Below are positions 52,631-59,273 of a stretch of 64,000 nucleotides of DNA, piece by piece; within the stretch, counting starts at the first letter, position 1, and each line of letters opens with the position of its first letter. The notes beneath the pieces are model-generated. The model was not told the origin of the DNA. It did no database searches and saw only the letters and a list, made by a program, of their open reading frames with translations. The stretch covers positions 1-64,000 of the forward strand of contig CANIQT010000008.1 in assembly GCA_947469885.1 (NCBI GenBank), given 5' to 3'. A program made the position numbers and the translations under genes. The stretch is from Bacteroidota bacterium (GTDB lineage Bacteria > Bacteroidota > Bacteroidia > 2-12-FULL-35-15).

Positions 52631-54637
52631 ATGAAAAAAATTACACTAATTACAACAGCAGTATTATTTACGTTAAATGTTTTTTCGCAAGCACCTAACT
52701 GGCAGTGGGCGCATAACAATGGCGGTTCGCATAATGACTACGTCACATCTGTTACTACAGATCTATCTGGTAATTCGTATGTGACGGGAGACTTTTATAG
52801 CACTTCTATCAGTTTTGGTTCTACTATACTCACTAATTTTAGTATAACACAATACAGTGATATATTTGTAGTAAAATACGATCCCAATGGTAATGTTATT
52901 TGGGCTAAGAGTGCGGGAGGTACTGATTATGAGTTAGTACATTCAGTAACAACAGATGCTTTCGGCAATGTTTATGTGGCAGGGGAATTTCAAAGCGATT
53001 CAATAAGTTTTGGTTCTATTACATTATATAACACTAGTACGAACTGGGATGCATTCATAGTAAAATACGATTCAAATGGTAATTTACTTTGGGCAAAAAG
53101 TGCCGGAGGGTTATATGATGATACAGGATATTCAGTTACTATAGATGCTGCAGGCAATGCAATTGTAGTGGGAACATTTCAGTCAGATTCAATTACGTTT
53201 GCCGGTATTACTTTATACAATCCACCCCCCGCTGGTGGTTTTAATATTTTTCTTGTAAAATATGATTCAAATGGAAATGTACTTTGGGCAAATGGAGATG
53301 GTAGCTGTGGATTTCTCTTTCCATATTCTGTTTGCTTGGATAATTTTGGTAATATTTATGTCACAGGGTTTTTTTCAAGTAATATGACATTTAGCGTTAC
53401 TACTTTGTTAAATGGTTCTTATAATTCGACCTTGCTTGTAAAATATGATTCTAATGGTAATTCGCTTTGGGCGAGAACTACGGCAGCTGGGACAGATAAT
53501 TATGCATATAGTGGTGCTACTGACGCTTTAGGCAATGTCTATATGGCAGGAGCTTTTAGCAATCCTACTATTACATTTGGATCAATAACTCTTACTAATG
53601 CAGGAGGAACTTCGGGTACTAGTGATTTATTCGTTGTTAAATATGATTCAAATGGTAATGCCCTATGGGCACAAAGAGCAGGAGGGGCAGATAATGACGA
53701 GGCAAAAGCATTGACCATAGCACCTTCGGGTTATGTATATGTTGCTGGAAGTTTTCATAGCCCTACGATCAATCTTGGCGGAACAATTCTCACAAATGCA
53801 GGCACTACTGCATATTCTGATTTGTATTTTGTAAAATATGATTTTATGGGCAATATAATATGGGCAAAAGGAGCAACAGGAGGGATAGGTAATGAGGTAG
53901 CGAATTCTGTTATCACTGATGTTTATGGGAATATATATATTGCCGGATATATAGGCAGTCCAACAGTAACTTTTGGCACTTCTACTCTTACACTTTTAGG
54001 AGGGACGGACGTGCTTCTTGCAAAACTAAGCAACGATTGTTTTGCATATTATACAACAACTTATGATTCGATTCAAAACTCTTTTACATTAAATGTAGAT
54101 AGTACAACCTCAGCTACTGCAGTTGCATATCATTGGGATTTTGGAGATGGTACAACATCAACAATTCCTAATCCTTCTCATACATATACTGTGGATACAG
54201 TGTATAATGTTTGTATGAAAATATATACTGCTATTGGAGATAGTTGTGAGTATTGTCATATAATAGGAAAAGATTATTTAGGAAATATATACAGAAGTCC
54301 TGGTTTTACATTGAATGTACTAAATCCAATTGCTACAGTCGGTGTTTCACAAAATGTTTTAAAAGAATCAACCGTTACCATCTCACCCAACCCCTTCACT
54401 AATCAAACCACTATTACATTTAATGATGTTTCGGCTGGTTCAGCAGGCTCACCATCCGCAACAACCCATAATATAAAAATAACAGATGTTTTGGGAAATA
54501 TTGTAAGACAACTAACAACCAACAACCGACAACAAATAATAGATATGAGCGGTTATGCAAAAGGGGTTTATTTTGTGGAGGTTACTTCGGCAAGCTCAGC
54601 AACCGGAGTGGTGTATAGGAAGATGGTGAAGAATTAG
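52631..54637 (+). CDS. T9SS surface protein, propeller plus PKD domain
   Basis: 668 residues. Signal peptide 1-19 (NVFSQ), then seven to eight propeller repeats like those of the preceding paralogue (DLSGNSYVTGDFYS, IFVVKYDPNGNVIWAKSAGG), a PKD domain with AYHWDFGDGTTSTIPNPSHTYT (about 505-530), and a sorting domain (VTISPNPFTNQTTITF, ITDVLGNIVRQL, YAKGVYFVEVTS, end RKMVKN). Two stretches of the sorting domain are REP-like DNA (54437, 54585). The last 100 bp of the gene and its terminator are duplicated twice downstream, at 55551 and 57045. Tandem with the 51017 gene after 3 bp. Confidence 0.9.
   Translation: MKKITLITTAVLFTLNVFSQAPNWQWAHNNGGSHNDYVTSVTTDLSGNSYVTGDFYSTSISFGSTILTNFSITQYSDIFVVKYDPNGNVIWAKSAGGTDYELVHSVTTDAFGNVYVAGEFQSDSISFGSITLYNTSTNWDAFIVKYDSNGNLLWAKSAGGLYDDTGYSVTIDAAGNAIVVGTFQSDSITFAGITLYNPPPAGGFNIFLVKYDSNGNVLWANGDGSCGFLFPYSVCLDNFGNIYVTGFFSSNMTFSVTTLLNGSYNSTLLVKYDSNGNSLWARTTAAGTDNYAYSGATDALGNVYMAGAFSNPTITFGSITLTNAGGTSGTSDLFVVKYDSNGNALWAQRAGGADNDEAKALTIAPSGYVYVAGSFHSPTINLGGTILTNAGTTAYSDLYFVKYDFMGNIIWAKGATGGIGNEVANSVITDVYGNIYIAGYIGSPTVTFGTSTLTLLGGTDVLLAKLSNDCFAYYTTTYDSIQNSFTLNVDSTTSATAVAYHWDFGDGTTSTIPNPSHTYTVDTVYNVCMKIYTAIGDSCEYCHIIGKDYLGNIYRSPGFTLNVLNPIATVGVSQNVLKESTVTISPNPFTNQTTITFNDVSAGSAGSPSATTHNIKITDVLGNIVRQLTTNNRQQIIDMSGYAKGVYFVEVTSASSATGVVYRKMVKN
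54437..54454 (+). repeat. REP-like word in the T9SS domain
   Basis: GGTTCAGCAGGCTCACCA is a close relative of the GGTTCGACAAGCTCACCA palindrome in the gene at 40-1497, here encoding AGSAGSPS in frame. Confidence 0.5.
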
Positions 54638-54777
54638 GAGTACAGATAACGAATGAAGGTTACCAATAAACAAATTAAAACTAATTTACGAAACGTATCT
54701 TACTAATTAGTAAATTCGTTTTGATTGGTTATTGGTAACCAAAAAACTCCTTGTAGCAATGCGGGGAGTTTTTTTTA
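54539..54777. repeat. T9SS tail-terminator unit, copy 1 (in gene)
   Basis: The last about 100 bp of the 52631 gene, then GGTTACCAATAA ... TTATTGGTAACC (12-bp arms, 54658-54740) and the terminator AAAAAACTCC-loop-GGGAGTTTTTT (54741-54777). Copies at 55551-55786 and 57045-57235. Confidence 0.85.
54741..54777. terminator. Bidirectional terminator of the propeller gene and the PIN gene
   Basis: AAAAAACTCC and GGGAGTTTTTTTT around a 14-nt loop, between the plus-strand T9SS gene and the minus-strand PIN gene. Further copies at 55752 and 56394. Confidence 0.8.
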
Positions 54778-55212
54778 TTTTAAATCAGAAAGGTTTACCA
54801 ACTTAATATTTTTTATTGCAGGAAGCCCTCTGTCGTTGGTAATAAAAAAATGAGCACCTGCAATGAAAGCAGTAGCTAATTGAATGGAATCTGGAGTTTT
54901 TAAATTATGTATTGCTCTTAGTTCGGCTGCTTTAATAGCAATAGGTTTTGTAACATCCATAATTTCCAGCGTTGCACTTTGAGTTAAAATAGTCTGGTAT
55001 TGGGTCACTAAATCCATACGTTGAAGTTTTATAGGATGAACTAAAACTTCGAGCAGGGTAATGGAAGAGGTGATAAATAAAAAATCACCTTTTGCGTTTG
55101 CCTGAAACAATTTTTTTAAAACGGTTTTATATGGAGAGCTTCCTTCAATAAAATAAATGAGAGGAGCTGTATCTAAAAAAATAATTTTTGATTTGAACGA
55201 ATCAATTACCAT
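54775..55212 (-). CDS. PIN-domain toxin (VapC-like)
   Basis: 145 residues. PIN nuclease signatures: IIFLDTAPLIYFIEGS (first Asp), SITLLEVLVHP (Glu), TPDSIQLATAFIAGAHFFITNDRGLPAI (Asp pair). It likely cleaves tRNA or rRNA when the antitoxin is lost. Its start overlaps the antitoxin stop by 7 bp (55206-55212), indicating coupling. Its 3' end meets the terminator of the T9SS gene. Confidence 0.93.
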   Translation of the reverse strand: MVIDSFKSKIIFLDTAPLIYFIEGSSPYKTVLKKLFQANAKGDFLFITSSITLLEVLVHPIKLQRMDLVTQYQTILTQSATLEIMDVTKPIAIKAAELRAIHNLKTPDSIQLATAFIAGAHFFITNDRGLPAIKNIKLVNLSDLK

Positions 55213-55421
55213 TGTCTTTCGTTCTCAACATATTTGTTCACATCTACCCCTTTCCAAATTTCTTTACCCAAACCATTCAAATCGGTAATTGAACTGTTTT
55301 TTTTTGTTTTATTTTCTTTTTTAATGAGGGCAATAATTCGTTCCACCAAATTGAGCTTTGAGGTATTATCTAATAATTCAACCTGCGATAATAATTGATT
55401 GATGTTAATTGCTTTTTCCAT
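55206..55421 (-). CDS. Antitoxin partner of the PIN toxin
   Basis: 71 residues from ATG 55421. A GTG at 55445 is in frame, but the -7-like box TAATTTTG (minus strand, 55454-55447) would start transcription near 55440, favouring the ATG. Sequence is helical (MEKAININQLLSQVELLDNT ... NLVERIIALIKKEN) with a GLGKEIWKGVDVNKYVENER ending typical of antitoxins paired with VapC-like toxins in Bacteroidota; the C-terminal tail would block the PIN site. Confidence 0.8.
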   Translation of the reverse strand: MEKAININQLLSQVELLDNTSKLNLVERIIALIKKENKTKKNSSITDLNGLGKEIWKGVDVNKYVENERQW

Positions 55422-55470
55422 TTTTAGAGCATTAATTAATTTCACGCAAAATTACAAAAAAATACAAGAA

Positions 55471-55786
55471 TAAAAATAACCGATGTTTTAGGAAGAACAG
55501 TGAACAGTGAACAGTGAACAGTTAACAGTGAGCAGTTAACAGTGAACAGTAGATATGAGCGGTTATGCAAAAGGGGTTTATTTTGTGGAGGTTACTTTGG
55601 CAAGCTCAGCAACCGGAGTGGTGTATAGGAAGATGATTAAGAATTAGGGGGTACAGATAACGAATGAAGGTTACCAATAAACAAATTAAAACTAATTTAC
55701 GAAACGTATCTTACTAATTAGTAAATTCGTTTTGATTGGTTATTGGTAACCAAAAAACTCCTTGCAGAAATGCGGGGAGTTTTTTA
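55471..55786 (+). repeat. T9SS tail-terminator unit, copy 2 (orphan)
   Basis: An orphan 3' fragment of the 52631 gene: KITDVLGR, then a run of AACAGTG/AACAGTT 7-mers (about 55497-55549), then near-perfect identity to copy 1 from 55551 (agatatgagcggttatgc...) through the GGTTACCAATAA inverted repeat and the terminator. I count about seven base differences over about 235 bp. Not translatable as a full gene. Lies between the PIN and HicAB modules. Confidence 0.9.
55752..55785. terminator. Terminator copy 2
   Basis: AAAAAACTCC and GGGAGTTTTTT; copy of 54741 with two loop changes. It precedes hicA. Confidence 0.75.
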
Positions 55787-55843
55787 TTACTGAGAAAAGG
55801 AAAAATAAAATTAACTATCTTTGCACTGTAAAAGAATGATATA

Positions 55844-56035
55844 GTGAAGGTAAAGGAAATCATAAAAATAATAGAAAAAGACGGGTGGTTTGAGGTGAGG
55901 CAAAGTGGAAGCCATAAACAATTTAAACACACAACAAAAAAAGGGCTGGTAACTATACCGGTGCATAGGTTATCAAATGATTTAAGCCCGGGCTTGGAAA
56001 AAAGCATTTTGAAGCAGGCACAAATAGAAAAATAA
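55844..56035 (+). CDS. hicA: HicA-type mRNA interferase toxin
   Basis: 63 residues from GTG 55844. dsRBD-like fold with KVKEIIKIIEKDGWFEVRQSG, SHKQFKHTTKKGLVTIPVHR and LSPGLEKSILKQAQI. The catalytic histidine of HicA is in GSHKQF. It cleaves mRNA when free. A TATCTTTG box at 55816-55823 lies 21 bp upstream. 11 bp before hicB in the usual order. Confidence 0.93.
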   Translation: MKVKEIIKIIEKDGWFEVRQSGSHKQFKHTTKKGLVTIPVHRLSNDLSPGLEKSILKQAQIEK

Positions 56036-56046
56036 AATCAAAATTT

Positions 56047-56271
56047 ATGTTACGATACGCAATAATAATTGAAAAAGCAGCAGACGGAGGTTATTGTGCC
56101 TATGTCCCTGATTTAGCAGGCTGTGTGGGTATGGGAGGTACTCACGAAGAAGTAGTTCAAAACATTATAGAAGGAATAAAATTTCATCTTGATGGTTTAA
56201 AATTGGAAGGGTTGCCTATTCCTACTGCAAATTCTGAAGCAGAGAATTTAATCTTTGAATATGTTGCTTAA
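56047..56271 (+). CDS. hicB: HicB-type antitoxin
   Basis: 74 residues. HicB fold: YAIIIEKAADGGYCAYVPDL, AGCVGMGGTHEEVVQNIIEG, IKFHLDGLKLEGLPIPTANS. This is the short form without a clear C-terminal DNA-binding domain. It neutralises HicA. Confidence 0.92.
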   Translation: MLRYAIIIEKAADGGYCAYVPDLAGCVGMGGTHEEVVQNIIEGIKFHLDGLKLEGLPIPTANSEAENLIFEYVA

Positions 56272-56393
56272 CATACTCAAAGGCATTTTCGTACTTTTCC
56301 ACCGAATCCCTTACGAACTAAGCTGAAGCGTGGAAATGTGCGGTGGGGCATAGGTTGGAAATAATCCTGTAAGTTTTACTTACCACTAAAAAC

Positions 56394-56430
56394 AAAAAAA
56401 CTCCTTGCAGCAATGTGAGGAGTTTTTTTA
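56394..56430. terminator. Terminator copy 3, between hicB and the DUF2442 gene
   Basis: AAAAAAACTCC and GGAGTTTTTTT with loop TTGCAGCAATGTGA; same family as 54741 and 55752, but here without the T9SS tail. It serves convergent genes. Confidence 0.75.
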
Positions 56431-56433
56431 TTT

Positions 56434-56676
56434 TTAAGAAGGGAGAGATTTCATAAGCCCGTTAACAGACAAATCCTCATCTAATAAAGTCCAATGAATT
56501 CCATAGCCAGAAGGGGAAATAACAAAGGTGTTTTTTTCTATATCGTTAGCAGAAGTAAGTTTTTCGGAAATATCTTTTAATTTCCATTGGTAGGTTTTAT
56601 TATCAATTGTCATTAACATAAGGTCTTCTTTAAATTCAACAGAAGAAATTTTGGTAAGGGTGGTAGTTTCCATCAT
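56434..56676 (-). CDS. DUF2442 protein (toxin-antitoxin-like pair)
   Basis: 80 residues. Beta-strand ISSVEFKEDLMLMTIDNKTY and QWKLKDIS, then GIHWTLLDEDLSVNGLMKSL match DUF2442, which pairs with DUF4160 in predicted toxin-antitoxin-like modules. It starts 1 bp after the stop of its partner and is probably translated with it. Confidence 0.9.
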   Translation of the reverse strand: MMETTTLTKISSVEFKEDLMLMTIDNKTYQWKLKDISEKLTSANDIEKNTFVISPSGYGIHWTLLDEDLSVNGLMKSLPS

Positions 56677-56677
56677 T

Positions 56678-56926
56678 TTATTTTTTAAAAAAATTGTTCC
56701 ATTCGTTTACAATATAATCAAAATGTTCGAAAATAATTTTCCTTATTTCTTTTTTTGCAGCAGGGGAAAAATTGTAAGTATAGGCTTCTGTAATTTCATA
56801 TTCATCCACTTTCAACCAGAACTTACCATCCATTTCCGCTTTTTGTACATGAATATGAATCGGTTCGTTACCTTCATTTGCATAGAAGAAAAATCTCCAT
56901 CCTGCTATTAAAAGTATTGTAGGCAC
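56678..56926 (-). CDS. DUF4160 protein (toxin-antitoxin-like pair)
   Basis: 82 residues. MPTILLIAGWRFFFYANEGN and EPIHIHVQKAEMDGKFWLKV are the DUF4160 signature, with the HIHV histidines. A -7-like TACTTTTG box on the minus strand (56962-56955) lies 29 bp upstream of the ATG at 56926, in the same relative place as the PIN-module box. Confidence 0.9.
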   Translation of the reverse strand: MPTILLIAGWRFFFYANEGNEPIHIHVQKAEMDGKFWLKVDEYEITEAYTYNFSPAAKKEIRKIIFEHFDYIVNEWNNFFKK

Positions 56927-56978
56927 TATATTCTCAGTTATTAAATAATTTTTACAAAAGTAAGAAAAAATACAACAA

Positions 56979-57235
56979 TAAAAGTAATGGATGTGGCGGA
57001 AAGAACTGTGAACAGTTAACAGTTAACAGTTAACAGTGAACAGTAGATATGAGTGGTTATGCAAAAGGGGTTTATTTTGTGGAGGTTACTTCGGCAAGCT
57101 CAGCAACCGGAGTGGTGTATAGGAAGATGGTGAAACAATAGGAATTAGGGGGGTACAGATAACGAATGAAAAACGAATTTACGAATGGTAGCACTCACTA
57201 ATTCGTAAATTCGTAATTATTCGTTATCCGTAACC
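56979..57235 (+). repeat. T9SS tail unit, copy 3 (orphan)
   Basis: Aligns with copy 2 from AATAAAAnTAAnnGATG onward, with an AACAGTT/AACAGTG 7-mer run (57008-57043) and the GGTTATGCAAAAGGGG to AGGAAGATGG tail at 57045-57130. It then diverges into an ATAACGAATGAAAAACGAA inverted repeat in place of the AACTCC terminator. Confidence 0.85.
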
Positions 57236-57261
57236 CCAAAAAGCAATTTGCAAAAAAAACA

Positions 57262-57291
57262 TTGCAGGTTTAACAGAAATACCTATATTTG
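57262..57291 (+). promoter_or_regulatory. Promoter of rpmE2
   Basis: TTG at 57262-57264 and TATATTTG at 57284-57291 with 19 nt between them: the ideal Bacteroidota arrangement. The ATG is 26 nt downstream. Confidence 0.75.
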
Positions 57292-57316
57292 CCGTCCAAA
57301 ATAAAAAATAAAGAAA

Positions 57317-57574
57317 ATGAAACCAGGAATTCACCCCGAAAATTATCGTTTAGTAGTATTCAAAGATTTGAGTATTGATTATTCATTTATTACCAAATCG
57401 TGTGTAGAAACAAAAGAAACCGTAGTTTGGGAAGACGGTAAAGAATATCCGATTGTAAAATTGGAGATTTCAAACATGTCGCACCCGTTTTATACAGGTA
57501 AAGTTAAATTAGTGGATACAGCAGGTCGTGTGGATAAATTCCGCACCCGTTACGCTAAAAAAGAAGCGAAATAG
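57317..57574 (+). CDS. rpmE2: Type B 50S ribosomal protein L31
   Basis: 85 residues, normal for type B L31 with no CxxC zinc site. [58 protein letters not shown] and [14 protein letters not shown] match the family. It is part of the large ribosomal subunit. Promoter and terminator flank it, so it is monocistronic. Confidence 0.97.
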   Translation: MKPGIHPENYRLVVFKDLSIDYSFITKSCVETKETVVWEDGKEYPIVKLEISNMSHPFYTGKVKLVDTAGRVDKFRTRYAKKEAK

Positions 57575-57593
57575 TTTTACGGAAAATGTTCAG

Positions 57594-57628
57594 AAATCCC
57601 TCATCAAGAAATTGGTGAGGGATTTTTT
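57594..57628 (+). terminator. Terminator of rpmE2
   Basis: AAATCCCTCA and TGAGGGATTTTTT around a loop, 19 bp past the stop. Confidence 0.85.
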
Positions 57629-57680
57629 GTTTAGTTCAATGATAAATTTCTTTATTTTAGTCGTTCAAAAATAAAAATAT

Positions 57681-58682
57681 ATGGAGCAAATGCCAACACC
57701 AGCCAGGTTATTTCCTTATCCTAACTCTTGGTATGTAATCGAAAATTCAGAAAACTTAAAACCATTACAATTAATAGAAAAACAAATTGCGGGCAAAAAC
57801 TTTGTTTTGTTTCGTACTGCATCGGGTCAGGTAGTTTTGTCGGATGCGTATTGTCCACACCTTGGCGGGCACCTGGCACACGGTGGACATATCGAAGGAG
57901 AAACAATTGTTTGTCCGTTTCATTATTTTTGTTTTGATACTAAAGGAACTTGTGTTAAAACAGGATATGGAACCAAACCGCCTCCAAAAGCCATTTTGAA
58001 GACCTATACCGTACGCGAAAAAAATGGATTTATAGTGTACTGGCACCATGAACAGCAAGAACCACCACAATGGGAAGTGCCCGAAACAGAGGATGAAGAC
58101 TGGACGGAAATAAAAACTACTGATTTTTTGCTAAGCAGCCATCCTCAGGAAACCACCGAAAATAGTGTGGATGTGGGACATTTTTCGGTGGTTCATAAAT
58201 ACAGCAACATAATAACACTAAAAGAACTGAATGCCGATGGAGCTTATTTGAATGCCTCCTACGGATTCAATCGCGCGCCCGAAGGGTTTATTGGCAAGGG
58301 AACAAAGGGCATCAAGGCAGAAATTGATATACATGTATATGGTTTGGGTTATTCGTTTGTGGAGGTGGAGTTGCCTGAGATGAAATTGAAAACAAGGCAA
58401 TATGTTTTTCCAACACCAATTGATGGAAATAAAATTAATTTGAAAATTGGGATGAGTGTAAATAAAAATTTCAAACCGTCTAACATTCATCCTGCATTGG
58501 CTCTTTTACCCAAAAAAGCACTGATAAAAATTTTATTGAACAAAGCATTTACTGGTTATGCACACGATGTTAGTCAGGATTTTAAAATATGGGAAAATAA
58601 AGTGTATATGAATAATCCTGCGCTTGCAATGGGTGATGGTCCAATTGGTAAGTATCGTCAATGGGCAAAACAGTTTTATTGA
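57681..58682 (+). CDS. Rieske oxygenase (cholesterol 7-desaturase-like)
   Basis: 333 residues, cytoplasmic or membrane-associated. The [2Fe-2S] Rieske ligands are Cys58-x-His60 and Cys78-x2-His81 (AYCPHLGGHL ... IVCPFHYFCFD). The catalytic non-haem iron site is NSVDVGHFSVVH, with a further acidic residue in YAHDVSQDFKIWENK. This layout is that of the Neverland/DAF-36 and KshA-type oxygenase terminal components. A sterol or related polycyclic substrate is possible but not proven. No reductase gene is adjacent. Confidence 0.9.
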   Translation: MEQMPTPARLFPYPNSWYVIENSENLKPLQLIEKQIAGKNFVLFRTASGQVVLSDAYCPHLGGHLAHGGHIEGETIVCPFHYFCFDTKGTCVKTGYGTKPPPKAILKTYTVREKNGFIVYWHHEQQEPPQWEVPETEDEDWTEIKTTDFLLSSHPQETTENSVDVGHFSVVHKYSNIITLKELNADGAYLNASYGFNRAPEGFIGKGTKGIKAEIDIHVYGLGYSFVEVELPEMKLKTRQYVFPTPIDGNKINLKIGMSVNKNFKPSNIHPALALLPKKALIKILLNKAFTGYAHDVSQDFKIWENKVYMNNPALAMGDGPIGKYRQWAKQFY

Positions 58683-58742
58683 TAATTAAAAATGGTGGGA
58701 AAGGTAAAATGAAGTGGACAAAAATTACACTTGTAAAAGAAA

Positions 58743-58777
58743 AAAGCCGTTGTTGGTAAAATACCAACAACGGCTTT
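58743..58777. terminator. Perfect 16-bp hairpin between convergent genes
   Basis: AAAGCCGTTGTTGGTA and its exact complement around AAA. The GTTGTTGG/CCAACAAC core recurs at about 29652 and 29937. Confidence 0.75.
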
Positions 58778-58781
58778 CAAT

Positions 58782-59204
58782 TTAATTAAAATGGAAAAAG
58801 AAAAACACAACAGCAGCGTATGCTTTAGGCACTCCGCTGGCACTGCCAATACTACTTCCTGAACTGTTACGAACGGTTCCGTCCGAATCAATTTTTCCGA
58901 TACTGCTACCTGAAGAGTTTCTAACTGTGCCATCAGAATCTAATTTCCCAACACTACTTCCTGAACCATTACGGATAGTTCCGTCCGAATCAATTTTCCC
59001 AATGCTGCTTCCTGAACTATTACGGATAGTTCCATCCGAATCAATTTTACCAACACTGCTACCCGAACTGTTACGGATGGTTCCGTTCGATTCAATTTTA
59101 CCTGTGCTACTTCCGCTCGAACTCCTGATGTCCTGAGCTTTTAAATTTGTTATGCCAGTTATAAGCATAAACATTACTGTGATACCCAATGTAATTTTTT
59201 TCAT
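58782..59204 (-). CDS. Exported Gly/Ser repeat protein
   Basis: 140 residues, ATG 59204. Signal peptide 1-23 (NLKAQ). Five to six copies of a 17-residue repeat, SSGSSIGKIDSDGTIRN, whose 51-bp DNA copies are nearly identical, then the end VPKAYAAVVFFFFHFN. The regular Gly/Asp spacing suggests a beta-roll or beta-helix stack. Bacteroidota have several such small repeat proteins of unknown role. The copy number may vary between strains. Confidence 0.8.
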   Translation of the reverse strand: MKKITLGITVMFMLITGITNLKAQDIRSSSGSSTGKIESNGTIRNSSGSSVGKIDSDGTIRNSSGSSIGKIDSDGTIRNGSGSSVGKLDSDGTVRNSSGSSIGKIDSDGTVRNSSGSSIGSASGVPKAYAAVVFFFFHFN

Positions 59205-59273
59205 GATTTAATTTTTTTAGTGAGAATGAATTTATTTTTATTGAACAAATGTAGGTAAAAGGAATATGAGTTT

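Larger units (their letters stand above)
56927..57316. other. Gap with tail copy 3 and the rpmE2 promoter
   Basis: No gene. It contains the promoter of the DUF4160/DUF2442 pair, the third T9SS tail unit (56979-57235) and a long inverted repeat built on ACGAATTTACGAAT and ATTCGTAAATTCGT (about 57160-57230). Confidence 0.7.

Noticed and set aside
54656..54740. Integron attC site
   Set aside because: It is a long imperfect inverted repeat at a cassette-like boundary, but I do not see the RYYYAAC/GTTRRRY core sites, and no integron integrase is present.
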